64,000 nt of DNA from Muribaculaceae bacterium Isolate-037 (Harlan) (GTDB taxonomy: Bacteria > Bacteroidota > Bacteroidia > Bacteroidales > Muribaculaceae), in contig RIAZ01000022.1 of the NCBI GenBank assembly GCA_003762615.1, positions 1-64,000 on the forward strand. The letters are read 5' to 3'. Below the pieces are notes generated by a model that did not search any database, was not told the DNA's origin, and saw only the letters and a program-made list of their open reading frames with translations. A program made the position numbers and the translations under genes. Of the stretch, positions 40,778-50,128 are shown in pieces. Every line of letters starts with the position of its first letter. The stretch's first letter is position 1.

Positions 40778-42238
40778 TTATTTCTTCTCCAATGTGCAGC
40801 TGTAGGGGAGCTGGCTCAGGTTAAGGGTTACTTCGTAAGTGCCTTCACCCGGAGATGCAATATTTGCTCCACCCGGAGTCAAGTTCTGCATGTCGCCACC
40901 AAGATTGACGTCCCAATCGTCGTTGCAACGGAATTTGAACTCGCCACCCTTGAATTCAATTGTACCTTTCCAAATGAGGTTGTCATCTGAAGTGAGAGCT
41001 GTAGAAGCATCCCAACCTGCCGGAGTAGCATCGCCAATCACGCCGATAGTAGCTATCTGAGTGAGAGAATATGTGAGAGATGCTGTATTTACCCTGCAAT
41101 AGTAGAGACCGGCTTCTGAAACCGTAAGGTTGCCTGCTCCACCATCAGTAGTCAACTCACCTTCAACACCGGCTGAACCATAGTTTGTTCCAGACCAATT
41201 AGGAGCAGAAGAGAATTTGAATGCTCCCGTCAGATAGGCATAACCCTCATAGCTGGAGTAGTTATTTGTAAAGAGCTGCTGAGATGCCTCCTGATTCCAT
41301 CCGTTAGAATCGCCCGGAGTATAGAGATTTTCTACCGCAGAAGTGAACTCGTATGTATCCTTCTCCATATTGAGAGTCAACAAATACGGACCAGACACTT
41401 TCAATGATCCTGGATAGCAGTCAGCATCAGCTGTACGTGCCACAAGTGTTCCTGACAGGGAATCATCACCCTCTACAGCAACGCCATACGCAGCATTCGC
41501 AGCATTAACCATGCTGCCGGTGGCATAAGTAGATTCAGGGATTATCTTCCAGTCCCAACCTGCAGCTGCCTGGTCATTGGTAATTTCCACCTTAATTGTG
41601 AACACAGGATCATCATACTGGCTCTTATCTGAACGATTCAGTTTTACAGCAGTCTTCACATCCCAATCATTGATAGTGCCTATCAGATAATAATTTTCCT
41701 CAATCACCTTTGATGCCGGGAATGGAGCCACTGTAAATGTATAGGGTCCATAGAAATTATCCGGATTGCCTACATAAGCAACCTGATTTCCAGTCTTTGT
41801 CTTCAGCACATAGCGGAGCTGAATCTCACCTTTCTTCGGATCTTTGGAGATATTCGCATAATAGACGCCCTGAAGATCATCTGGATTCACCTCAAGTGAG
41901 AAGACGCTGTCGTTGGCTGCCACTACCGACACAGGCACTGATGCACTGCGGGCAAAACCATTTGCAGAGATTTCTGCATCAGCGACAAACTCATATCCTT
42001 CGGGAAGATCGCTGCAATTGATAGTAGAGAGAACGATATTCTTACCCTCGTCATTAAGAGCCTTGAGATCGTAGGCTGCATCAGCCGACACATCCTGAGT
42101 CACGACAACATCGCTGACTGCAAGGACAGGCTCCTGTGGATTTGTCTGCGGACGGGGATTCGGCTCCTCATAATTGTCGCACGCCGCAAACGAAAGAGCG
42201 AACAATGAAGCCAGACCGTATATTGAGTATTTTTTCAT
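40778..42238 (-). CDS. SusF-like starch-binding outer-membrane lipoprotein
   Basis: This 486-residue surface lipoprotein has signal LFALSFAACDN. After an N-terminal Ig-like region come three glycan-binding modules, recognisable by patterns such as YYLIGTINDWD, LYTPGDSNGWNQEASQQLFTNN and GVIGDATPAGWDASTAL. Conserved tryptophans in these modules bind alpha-glucan chains in SusE/SusF. The final DAGGANIASPGEGTYEVTLNLSQLPYSCTLEKK-like block is also found in the second operon's protein, which has one module fewer. It is the last gene of the operon. Confidence 0.88.
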   Translation of the reverse strand: MKKYSIYGLASLFALSFAACDNYEEPNPRPQTNPQEPVLAVSDVVVTQDVSADAAYDLKALNDEGKNIVLSTINCSDLPEGYEFVADAEISANGFARSASVPVSVVAANDSVFSLEVNPDDLQGVYYANISKDPKKGEIQLRYVLKTKTGNQVAYVGNPDNFYGPYTFTVAPFPASKVIEENYYLIGTINDWDVKTAVKLNRSDKSQYDDPVFTIKVEITNDQAAAGWDWKIIPESTYATGSMVNAANAAYGVAVEGDDSLSGTLVARTADADCYPGSLKVSGPYLLTLNMEKDTYEFTSAVENLYTPGDSNGWNQEASQQLFTNNYSSYEGYAYLTGAFKFSSAPNWSGTNYGSAGVEGELTTDGGAGNLTVSEAGLYYCRVNTASLTYSLTQIATIGVIGDATPAGWDASTALTSDDNLIWKGTIEFKGGEFKFRCNDDWDVNLGGDMQNLTPGGANIASPGEGTYEVTLNLSQLPYSCTLEKK

Positions 42239-42258
42239 TTTGGTTCTTTTGATTTAAT

Positions 42259-42285
42259 CCGGAAGCGGATGCTCTCCGCTTCCGG
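42259..42285 (-). promoter_or_regulatory. Intercistronic hairpin between susE- and susF-like genes
   Basis: CCGGAAGCGGA and TCCGCTTCCGG form a perfect 11-bp stem with a 5-nt loop in the 60-bp gap between the two genes, without a T-tract. It probably stabilises or partitions the polycistronic mRNA. Confidence 0.5.
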
Positions 42286-42298
42286 AATGTTCTGTTTC

Positions 42299-43567
42299 TT
42301 ATTCTATTTCGTAAGCGACAGTGTTATTGTTGGTATCAACTGTCAGCGACAATGTGCAATCTGATTCAATATTGAATTTCCAGTTACCCTTACCGAAAAC
42401 ATACGGACCGCTGAATGAGCCGTTGGTGAATGAGCACTCTACATCCGCATCATCAACCTGGCTGCCGATCTGAGTCTGATTGTTCCAACCGTCATCATTG
42501 AGTTCCAATGCAAAGCGGAAGTTTACATCACCAGCTGCTACATTAAACTTGCCGGTATAGATACCGTCGCCTGTTGTGTCGGCAAGGCGGTAATCCTTGT
42601 AGCTGTCGGCATTGGCTGTAGAGGGTTCTATCCAACCGCTGATTTTTCCAACAAGATAGATATACTTGGTGACAGTCACAGATGCCTCGCCGGCTGTGCA
42701 TGTCAGCGTGATATTCTTCATGTCGCTCATATCTACGGTCACAGTCATCTTGCCACCGGGGAAGTTCGGGAAACTGAACGAACCTTTTCCCTTGACTACA
42801 GTACCGGTGAAGGTGCCGTCAGCAAATTCAGGGAAGTCCACCGGATTATCATCTACCTGACTACCGTAGGAATCGGCATCCCAACCGGTGAGTGCGGTAT
42901 AGAAGCGGAATTGAGGCGCAGCAGGCATATCAAACACGCCTGAATATACGTGCGAACCGATTGCATCAGCCGGCTCAAACAGACGCCATGGAGCATAATG
43001 TGCGGCATTCGCTTCTGTCGGACCAGCCCAACCCTCAGGCGAACCAACGAGATAGATAAATCCGGGCACCGGAACTGCGAAGTAGCCTTTCAGATTATTA
43101 TAGCTGACTACGTTCGAAACGATACGTGAGCTCTCTACTCCGTCAAGCTGGCATATAGCGCGGAAATATATCTTCATCGGCTCCATTCCGTTGGGGAACT
43201 TTGCTGCGAAAGAATCCGCATCCTTCACGCCTGAAAGTTCGCAGATACCTGTAGCAATCTGCTCTTGCTTCAGAGTCATACGCGCCTGATGTTTATCTGT
43301 CACATCAAGCTGGTACAATTCAGAGAAATCCTCTGTCAGCGACATCTCGGCTGAATAGTCAGCTACGGCTGAATATCCGTAATCCGGCTGTGAGGCAACA
43401 AGCTCTATTGTGTTGCCTTCCTGCAGCTCGATATACTGCTCCTGCATTGCCGGAACATTGAGCACAAAAGTAGTTGGCGTCTGGAGAACCGGATCGGTAT
43501 CCTGCGAACAAGATGCTGCACCCAGAAGCGCGCCGGCCATCGCCATATATAATGATAGTTTTTTCAT
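42299..43567 (-). CDS. SusE-like outer-membrane lipoprotein
   Basis: This 422-residue protein has a lipoprotein signal (MAGALLGAASCSQ), a SusE N-terminal domain (FVLNVPAMQEQYIELQEGNTIELVASQPDYGY) and two successive glycan-binding modules (IYLVGSPEGWAGPTEANAAHYAPWRLFE and IYLVGKISGWIEPSTANADSYKDYRLAD). The second module has no counterpart in the shorter SusE of the neighbouring operon. It should bind starch-like polymers beside the SusC/SusD transporter. Confidence 0.9.
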   Translation of the reverse strand: MKKLSLYMAMAGALLGAASCSQDTDPVLQTPTTFVLNVPAMQEQYIELQEGNTIELVASQPDYGYSAVADYSAEMSLTEDFSELYQLDVTDKHQARMTLKQEQIATGICELSGVKDADSFAAKFPNGMEPMKIYFRAICQLDGVESSRIVSNVVSYNNLKGYFAVPVPGFIYLVGSPEGWAGPTEANAAHYAPWRLFEPADAIGSHVYSGVFDMPAAPQFRFYTALTGWDADSYGSQVDDNPVDFPEFADGTFTGTVVKGKGSFSFPNFPGGKMTVTVDMSDMKNITLTCTAGEASVTVTKYIYLVGKISGWIEPSTANADSYKDYRLADTTGDGIYTGKFNVAAGDVNFRFALELNDDGWNNQTQIGSQVDDADVECSFTNGSFSGPYVFGKGNWKFNIESDCTLSLTVDTNNNTVAYEIE

Positions 43568-43587
43568 CTTTATGTCGAATGCTGAGA

Positions 43588-45297
43588 TTAGTAATTAGGA
43601 TTCTGTGTATAGCCGTTGCGGGCGCAAGTTGTGCTCGGCAAGGGATATACATTGAAGTTTGAAGAGAAGTCCGCACCGTTTGCCACCTGATTCTTCCATG
43701 ACCAGTTGTAGCCGGAGATCCACTTGCCATAACGGATAAGGTCGCTACGACGGGTAGACTCGGTGTAAAGCTCACGGCAACGCTCATCCTGAAGTTCTAT
43801 GAGGTTCAGGTTGGTGTAGGGAGCCATACCGGCACGTTCGCGGATATAGTTGACGTATTCCACTGCCTTTGCAGAAGAACCTGCGCCATTCAGTATTGCC
43901 TCAGCAGCAGAGAGGTAGATCTCTGCCAGACGGATCATTGCGTAGTCACCGCCGAGCTGGTCGGTCGCAGCAGGTGAATTTGCTGCGTCAACGCCGTTGT
44001 CATCCATAGCCCAGTTGGTGTACTTCACGGCAAGGTAGCCGTTGCTACCCCATTCAGCCTGACGGAGTGATACGTTCTGCATTCCGAAGCCATCCTTTGA
44101 GGTCTTCCACCATTCTGTGCGCTTATCCGGTGAGATAGCATAGTCAGCATCCCAATCGAATTTCTCAACAAACTCAGGACGGGCTACCATACATTTCCAA
44201 CCATTGCCGGAATTATAGTCAGCCATTGAGCAAGTGAAATCTGCATCGCCGGGAGCGTCACCGATCCAGCCGTTACACATAAATGTGGAGTTGGCAAAAC
44301 TCATCAGACCTACACCGGAAGGATTCTGTGAAGTCTGCTCCTGCGGAATAGTCCAGATAATCTCGTTGACAGGGTTAGAACCACCGATTGCAAACTCCTT
44401 GTTGTTTGCACCGAAATTCTGGAAATAGTTGTTGCAGAGACCGGAATTCTTGAAACCTCCTTTGCCAAGACGACCGATGACTGCCTCTGCATGGGCAAGA
44501 CACTTATCCCAAGCGGCAGTGCCTGTATAGACCTCAGCATTGAGATAGAATTTCACGAGAAGGGATTCTGCCACATCAAGACCGACATAGCCGTAAGCCG
44601 GACGATTGTTGGGGTCATTATCCTTATACCATGCCACGATATCCTCAAGGTCGGCTACGACACGCTCATACACCTGCTTACGACCCTCCTTGAAATCAGT
44701 GGAAAGCTGGGGAGCCACCTGACCCATGCGGACGTTCTCATCTGCGTAAGGCACATTGCCAAAGTTGTCGATAGCATACCAGTAAGCACCAGCACGAAGT
44801 ATGCGTGCCTGACGGATATATTCATCTGCCTTTGCCTGAAGTTCCGGTGTAGTCAGATTGTAGTAGCCGTCGCTGACTGTCTGCATGAACTGGTTGCACA
44901 TCGCGATATTGATATACAGACGCGAGTACGTACCCATGATAACTGTATTTGATGCAGGGATTATGCCATACTGGAACAGTCCGTAGTCTGCATCCGCCGG
45001 AATCCATGATGCCTCATCAGTAGGCACCTCCTCAAGGATAAAGACTGCACGCTGGAATGTAGACATACCGCCGTCAAAGCCCTGTACTGAGGCATCCCCG
45101 TTGGCACCGTATGTGGCATACTGGAGATATACACCTCCAATAGATTTGTCAAGAAAACCGGAGGGATCTGACGCAAACTGATCAGGTGTGAGCTGGCTCG
45201 GGTCTGTCGGGGTGAGATCAAGATCGCCCACACAGCTGCCAAGAGTCATCGCTGCTGCAATCACACTTCCGGAAAGGAAAAATTTATTGTATTTCAT
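43588..45297 (-). CDS. SusD/RagB-family outer-membrane lipoprotein
   Basis: This 569-residue protein is the surface lid that captures glycan for the SusC pore. It has signal LGSCVGDLDLTPTDPSQL (lipidated cysteine) and typical SusD elements: helical TPR pairs and a C-terminal RLAEIYLSAAEAILNGAG...ELQDERCRELYTESTRRSDLIRYGKW block. The mature N-terminus VGDLDLTPTDP is shared exactly with the SusD of the second operon. It starts 17 bp after susC. Confidence 0.95.
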   Translation of the reverse strand: MKYNKFFLSGSVIAAAMTLGSCVGDLDLTPTDPSQLTPDQFASDPSGFLDKSIGGVYLQYATYGANGDASVQGFDGGMSTFQRAVFILEEVPTDEASWIPADADYGLFQYGIIPASNTVIMGTYSRLYINIAMCNQFMQTVSDGYYNLTTPELQAKADEYIRQARILRAGAYWYAIDNFGNVPYADENVRMGQVAPQLSTDFKEGRKQVYERVVADLEDIVAWYKDNDPNNRPAYGYVGLDVAESLLVKFYLNAEVYTGTAAWDKCLAHAEAVIGRLGKGGFKNSGLCNNYFQNFGANNKEFAIGGSNPVNEIIWTIPQEQTSQNPSGVGLMSFANSTFMCNGWIGDAPGDADFTCSMADYNSGNGWKCMVARPEFVEKFDWDADYAISPDKRTEWWKTSKDGFGMQNVSLRQAEWGSNGYLAVKYTNWAMDDNGVDAANSPAATDQLGGDYAMIRLAEIYLSAAEAILNGAGSSAKAVEYVNYIRERAGMAPYTNLNLIELQDERCRELYTESTRRSDLIRYGKWISGYNWSWKNQVANGADFSSNFNVYPLPSTTCARNGYTQNPNY

Positions 45298-45314
45298 CGT
45301 TGTTCTCTTTTAAT

Positions 45315-48300
45315 TTAGAAGGTTGCGATCAGACCGATTGTGAAGCTGACGGGACGAGGATAAACGTTGTTGTCGATACCGTCGAATACCTCCGGGTCAA
45401 GACCTTTGTATTTTGTGATCACGAATGGATTCTGAACTGCTCCATAGAGACGGAGACGCATGTTGTCCTGGAAAAGATTCGACCAAGTATAGCCGAGTGT
45501 GATGTTGTCACAACGCAGGAACGAAGCGTTCTCCACCCAATAGTCGCTCAGTTTGAGCTGCTCGTGGTTATCGGAGAAGATAAACTCGTCACGGAGTATG
45601 TTGTTCAGACCGTAAGAATCAACACGCGCGAGGTTGGTGCGCTCGTAGCGGGGATTGTTATAGACATAGTTGCCGAGGTTGGCACGAAGTGCGAATGAGA
45701 GGTCCCAGTTCTTATAGCTGAAGTTGTTGGTCCAGTTGAACGTAACCTTCGGATCCGGTGAATGATAGTTGATCAAGTCCTTGTCGTCGATCTTGCCGTC
45801 GGCATTCTGGTCGACATACTGTCCCTGGATCGGATCGCCGTTATTGTCATACACCTGCTGATAAACTCGGTAAGTGAAGGCTGGCTGACCTACAAGGTGC
45901 CACTGGAGTTTACCACCTGTGCCTGAAGGAAGGTTGCGTGCGGAGATCTCATCAGTGTTGGCATCGCCTGTGAGGGCTGTGATCTTGTTGCGGTTCCATG
46001 CAACGTTGATATTAGAGGTCCATGTGAAGTTCTCTGTCTGTACGGGACGACCGCCGAGAGTCACCTCAAGACCATAGTTGCGGAGGCTACCGATGTTGGT
46101 GAACATAAAGTTTGATGTGTTCATACCGAGTGCCGGAGCATTTGCGAGAAGGTCTTTGGTGTTGCGGAGATACCAGTCGATATTAGCTGTCAAGCGGTTG
46201 TTGAAGAAGCCGAAGTCAAAGCCGACGTTCCAAGTGGTGGTTGTCTCCCACTTCAGGTTGGCGTCGTAAGGCTGCGGGTAAAGAGGATTGAGCCATTCTC
46301 CATTAGGACCGATATACTGGAAGCCTGGCTTATAAGAGCTTGTATAGATAGGCATATATGCGAAGTAGCTACCTATATCCTGCTGACCTGTCTGACCCCA
46401 GCCGAGACGGAGTTTCCACTCGTCGAGCCATGCTGCATCGCGGAGCTTGCCTACATTATTGATCTTCCAGCCCAAAGCAACTGAGGGGAAGAGGCTCCAG
46501 CGTGTATCCTTAGAGAAACGAGAGCTACCGTCATCACGAAGAGTGAAGGTCAGAAGATATGTCTCGTCGAAGGTGTAGTTAAGACGACCGAAGAAGCTGA
46601 CAAGCTGGAGAGGATTACCCCAACGGCTCATTGCCGCGTTGTTGACAACCTCGCCGATTGCATTGTGGGTGTTGGTGTCCATATAGTATGAACCGTCGGC
46701 GTAAGTGAAGCCGTTATCACCATTCTTATTAACGAAACCGAGTGAGTTAACGTAATTCTGAGAACGTCCGAGATAGCTGAAACGCTGCCAAGAATAACCT
46801 GCCATCACGTCAAGGTTTGACTTGATAGCCTCGAAATCCTTCTTATAGTTCACGTAGAAATCAAGAAGAGTGTTGCGCTGGATCTCATGCCATTTGTAGA
46901 GAGTGGCAGCACCGGCTGCATCATTACCGAGAAGACCGTCATTTGTCCAAGCCATTACAGAGTTGGCAGCTGTGATGCTTCTCGCGTCGTTCTTCGACAC
47001 CTGATAACCGAGGTTAAGGTTGAAGTGAAGTTCCGGGAGGAAATGAAGAGCATAGTCAATCTGGATGTTACCGGATGAAGACCATGTCTTGTTGTGGCTG
47101 TTGACATCCTCAAGAAGCTGGACAGGGTTCTGTGCACCATTGCGGTCATATACTCCGGCGGGAGCGTAGTTATAGTAGCCGTTGTAGAGATAAAGACCTG
47201 TGTTGCCGCCCATAGCGATGTTGGTTCTCACAGGCTTGGTCGGGTCCATGCTCACTGCGCCACCGATTGCGCCCTGATCTGCATTACGCTGATCTGCGTA
47301 TGTGCCGTTGACGTTGATGTTGATCGAAAGAAGATCATTGAAGAATTTAGGACTGAGGCTGAAACCTGCAGTGACACGCTGCATGTTTGAAGTCTTCAGG
47401 ATACCTTCTGAATTGGTGTAGCCTGCATTGACACGATAAGGGAGGAAACCTGCCTTACCCGCGATAGAGGCTGTATAGTCTTGAGAGATTGTAGTGCGGA
47501 GCACCTCTTTCTGCCAGTCAGTGTTGTACATCTCACCGTTGTAGCCGAGCTGTGCCACTGAAGATTCACCGAGATTGTTCTTAACGAAATCAGAGAACTC
47601 CAAACCGTTCATGAGGTTGAGAGTCTTACGGGCTGTGTTTACTGTCATGTTGGCAGTGACGTTCACAACCGGTTTGCCTGCCTTACCCTTCTTGGTAGTC
47701 ACGATGATGACGCCGTTAGATGCGCGGCTACCGTAGATTGCTGTAGCGGAAGCATCCTTAAGCACTGTCATGCTCTCGATATCGTTAGGGTTGATCATGG
47801 TGAGTGCGTTCATGCCGCCACCCTGACTTTGGTTAGTCATAGGCACACCGTCAATCACGATGAGAGGGTCATTGGAAGCGTTCAGTGAAGAGCCGCCACG
47901 GATACGGATTGTACCGCCACCTGTCGGGTCGCCACCATTCGTAGTCACAACGACACCCGGAGATGCTCCGACGAGAAGATCCTGTGCGGAAGTTGAGATA
48001 CCTGCGTCTATCTCATCCGGCTTGATGACCGACACTGAGCCGGTTGCGTCAGATTTCTTAACGGAGCCGTAGCCGATGACCACTGTCTCAGCAAGCATCG
48101 TTGCGTTCTCCTTCATTGTTATTTTAAGGTCGGTTTTGCCGTCTACCGGCACTTCCATCGGATCATAACCGATGTAGCTTACAACAAGAATGGCCTTGGG
48201 ATCGACATTGATAGTGAAATTGCCATCAATGTCTGTCGCAGTACCATTGGATGTGCCCTTCTCCATTACGGTGGCACCAATCAGGGGCTCGCCCGTCTCA

Positions 48301-48416
48301 TCGTCCACGTAACCGCGAACGGTGATCTTCTGCGCGAAACCCGGAAGCGCAAGCCCAAGCAACATTACCAAGGCCATCCACAGCTTCCTGTTCAGATGAA
48401 AACTGATGTTCTTCAT
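45315..48416 (-). CDS. SusC/RagA TonB-dependent outer-membrane transporter
   Basis: This 1033-residue beta-barrel imports oligosaccharides using TonB. After the signal peptide (ALPGFAQ) come a carboxypeptidase-regulatory-like domain (ITVRGYVDDETGEPLIGATVMEKGTSNGTATDIDGNF), the SusC plug signature (VVIGYGSVKKSDATGSVSVI...DPLIVIDGVPM, ...SATAIYGSRASNGVIIVTTKKGK) and the barrel ending in SFTIGLIATF. Its N-terminal ~230 residues are nearly the same as those of the SusC at 52635-55676; the barrels are more diverged. Confidence 0.96.
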   Translation of the reverse strand: MKNISFHLNRKLWMALVMLLGLALPGFAQKITVRGYVDDETGEPLIGATVMEKGTSNGTATDIDGNFTINVDPKAILVVSYIGYDPMEVPVDGKTDLKITMKENATMLAETVVIGYGSVKKSDATGSVSVIKPDEIDAGISTSAQDLLVGASPGVVVTTNGGDPTGGGTIRIRGGSSLNASNDPLIVIDGVPMTNQSQGGGMNALTMINPNDIESMTVLKDASATAIYGSRASNGVIIVTTKKGKAGKPVVNVTANMTVNTARKTLNLMNGLEFSDFVKNNLGESSVAQLGYNGEMYNTDWQKEVLRTTISQDYTASIAGKAGFLPYRVNAGYTNSEGILKTSNMQRVTAGFSLSPKFFNDLLSININVNGTYADQRNADQGAIGGAVSMDPTKPVRTNIAMGGNTGLYLYNGYYNYAPAGVYDRNGAQNPVQLLEDVNSHNKTWSSSGNIQIDYALHFLPELHFNLNLGYQVSKNDARSITAANSVMAWTNDGLLGNDAAGAATLYKWHEIQRNTLLDFYVNYKKDFEAIKSNLDVMAGYSWQRFSYLGRSQNYVNSLGFVNKNGDNGFTYADGSYYMDTNTHNAIGEVVNNAAMSRWGNPLQLVSFFGRLNYTFDETYLLTFTLRDDGSSRFSKDTRWSLFPSVALGWKINNVGKLRDAAWLDEWKLRLGWGQTGQQDIGSYFAYMPIYTSSYKPGFQYIGPNGEWLNPLYPQPYDANLKWETTTTWNVGFDFGFFNNRLTANIDWYLRNTKDLLANAPALGMNTSNFMFTNIGSLRNYGLEVTLGGRPVQTENFTWTSNINVAWNRNKITALTGDANTDEISARNLPSGTGGKLQWHLVGQPAFTYRVYQQVYDNNGDPIQGQYVDQNADGKIDDKDLINYHSPDPKVTFNWTNNFSYKNWDLSFALRANLGNYVYNNPRYERTNLARVDSYGLNNILRDEFIFSDNHEQLKLSDYWVENASFLRCDNITLGYTWSNLFQDNMRLRLYGAVQNPFVITKYKGLDPEVFDGIDNNVYPRPVSFTIGLIATF

Positions 48417-48712
48417 GCAAGAATAATTTAGTTGTTATTAATTGTATGTTTTTATTTATTCCTTATAGTTGCCATCACCGATGCTAAGGTTAACTTTTAT
48501 ACTTGACCCGAGACAGTGCGCAAGTCATTGACTAACCTCTGACTCAGGGGACAATCCTTCACGATAATCACTATAATCCAATTTATCGTCTTAATGTATG
48601 TATAAGATAGTTAAGCTGTTCAATCGGCTATTGCCATTTATTTTTCATGGATTTTTGACGAGTAGCGCATATTCGGCTTATATCTCGCTGACGCCTTTCG
48701 TTAAAATCTCTG

Positions 48713-48720
48713 CAAATGTA
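48713..48720 (-). promoter_or_regulatory. Probable susC promoter, first operon
   Basis: TACATTTG on the minus strand matches TAnnTTTG. It would give a long leader of about 290 nt before the susC ATG. The rest of the gap holds no gene. Confidence 0.45.
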
Positions 48721-48756
48721 GGAATTTTTAATCTTTTTAACCCCAATTAAATTTCC

Positions 48757-48773
48757 ATTAACTTTGTTAATTA
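48757..48773 (-). promoter_or_regulatory. Palindromic site upstream of first susC
   Basis: ATTAACTTTGTTAATTA contains the inverted repeat TTAAC-N3-GTTAA and differs by one base in 17 from 55827-55843 upstream of the second susC. It sits about 37 bp upstream of the -7 box, a position suited to an activator. The regulator is not in the window. Confidence 0.45.
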
Positions 48774-48821
48774 ACAACTTTAACAATCTCAACCATCGGA
48801 TTTGCATGAATTGAAGCTGGG

Positions 48822-49026
48822 CTGGGACTACTGAGACTACTAAGACTGGCTAAGACGAATAAGACTACTTGGACTACTAAGACTGCTTGGACTACTAAGA
48901 CTACTGAGACTACTGAGACTACTGAGACTACTAAGACATCTTGTGGTTACAAGTAGTCTCAGCAGTCTCAGTAGTCTTAGTAGTCCAAGCCTGTCCAAGC
49001 CTGTCCAAGCTGTCCAAGCTGTCCAA
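48822..49026. repeat. Degenerate GACTACTAA repeat array forming a 36-bp hairpin
   Basis: Short units like GACTACTGA and GACTACTAA repeat many times. The arm at 48886-48921 pairs with 48954-48989 over 36 positions with one mismatch. CTGTCCAAG units repeat four times at 48990-49026. The array lies between the two sus-like operons, directly after the second operon's last stop codon. It may act as terminator or insulator. Confidence 0.75.
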
Positions 49027-49031
49027 GCCTG

Positions 49032-50105
49032 TTATTTCGCTGTGCAAGTCGCTGTGTAAGGCACTTTGCTGATGTCGAATGTGACGGTATATGTCCCTAC
49101 GCCGGGATCTGGAAGATTGCTTCCGTTGTATGTCATGTTTTCAAGACTTGTGCCGAAGCTGATAGCCCAGTCATTATTGGCACGTATCTTCCATTCGCCC
49201 GTGCCGTCAAACGTCACGTCTGCCGTCCATACCGTGTAGTCGTCGTTGTGCGACATCTCCGCATCGCCGTTCCAGCCATTGAAGTTGCCTATGACTCCAA
49301 GTGAGGATATGCCTGTCATATTATATGTGAGTGCCCGTGTGTTGACCTCCACCCAATAAAGACCGCTCTCCCCTACCGAGAGATTGTCAGCACTTCCATC
49401 GATGCTCAACGTGCCTGTCTCTGTGCCGGCTCCATAATTGGTGCCGTCCCAACCGGGTGCGGAAGTAAACTTGAATGAACCGGTAAGGTAAGCAAGTCCG
49501 GAGTAGTTCTTGCCATCGGTAGACGGCAACTGCATACTCTGCGCCCCGTTCCAGCCGTTGCTGTCGCCCGGTGTGTAAAGCACGAAGACAGGATCCGGTG
49601 TCAACTCAAAGGTGGACTGAGCATAATATACGTCGGAGCCACCAAGACGTATGACGCTGCCCTTATCATTCTTGGCATAAAGTTCCGCACGTCCGTGGAA
49701 ATCTGCCGGGGTAGTGTCAAGTCCCAACAGTGCCTCGTAAGCACTCTCCAACTGACCGGTGGTGACATTTCCCGTCGTGCCATCCTCTGCAAACGCCACC
49801 TCTATAGGATAGGACGGCGAAAACTCCTCATTGGCTGCCACAATATATGTGGCGGTCAGGTGATACCCTTCCGGAAGATTGCCGACGTCGGTGACTCCGA
49901 TGACCGCCACATCTTTCGTGGAGGAGGCATTGAGTGCCGGAAGATCTACTGACGTGCCTATCGGCGAGCTCACCTGAAGCTTCGAAATATCATATCCGGG
50001 TATCTCCGGATTGACCTGCGGCTTTCCCGTCATATCCTCCACCTCATCACAAGAGGTGAAGGCTATGCCGGCAGCAAGCAGTGCATATATTGCTATCTTG
50101 TTCAT
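49032..50105 (-). CDS. SusF-like outer-membrane lipoprotein, shorter form
   Basis: This 357-residue lipoprotein (signal LAAGIAFTSCDE) parallels the 486-residue protein at 40778. It has an N-terminal region with IPGYDISKLQV, a module with LYTPGDSNGWNGAQSMQLPS, and a last module with LGVIGNFNGWNGDAEMSHN. One module present in the longer paralogue (YYLIGTINDWDVKTAVKLN...) is missing here. It is the last gene of the second sus-like operon. Confidence 0.87.
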   Translation of the reverse strand: MNKIAIYALLAAGIAFTSCDEVEDMTGKPQVNPEIPGYDISKLQVSSPIGTSVDLPALNASSTKDVAVIGVTDVGNLPEGYHLTATYIVAANEEFSPSYPIEVAFAEDGTTGNVTTGQLESAYEALLGLDTTPADFHGRAELYAKNDKGSVIRLGGSDVYYAQSTFELTPDPVFVLYTPGDSNGWNGAQSMQLPSTDGKNYSGLAYLTGSFKFTSAPGWDGTNYGAGTETGTLSIDGSADNLSVGESGLYWVEVNTRALTYNMTGISSLGVIGNFNGWNGDAEMSHNDDYTVWTADVTFDGTGEWKIRANNDWAISFGTSLENMTYNGSNLPDPGVGTYTVTFDISKVPYTATCTAK

Positions 50106-50128
50106 GGATATTCTTTTTTACGGTTAAT

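Noticed and set aside
48822..49026. CRISPR array
   Set aside because: Units are 9-12 bp, degenerate and contiguous, without unique spacers of constant length, and no cas genes are present.
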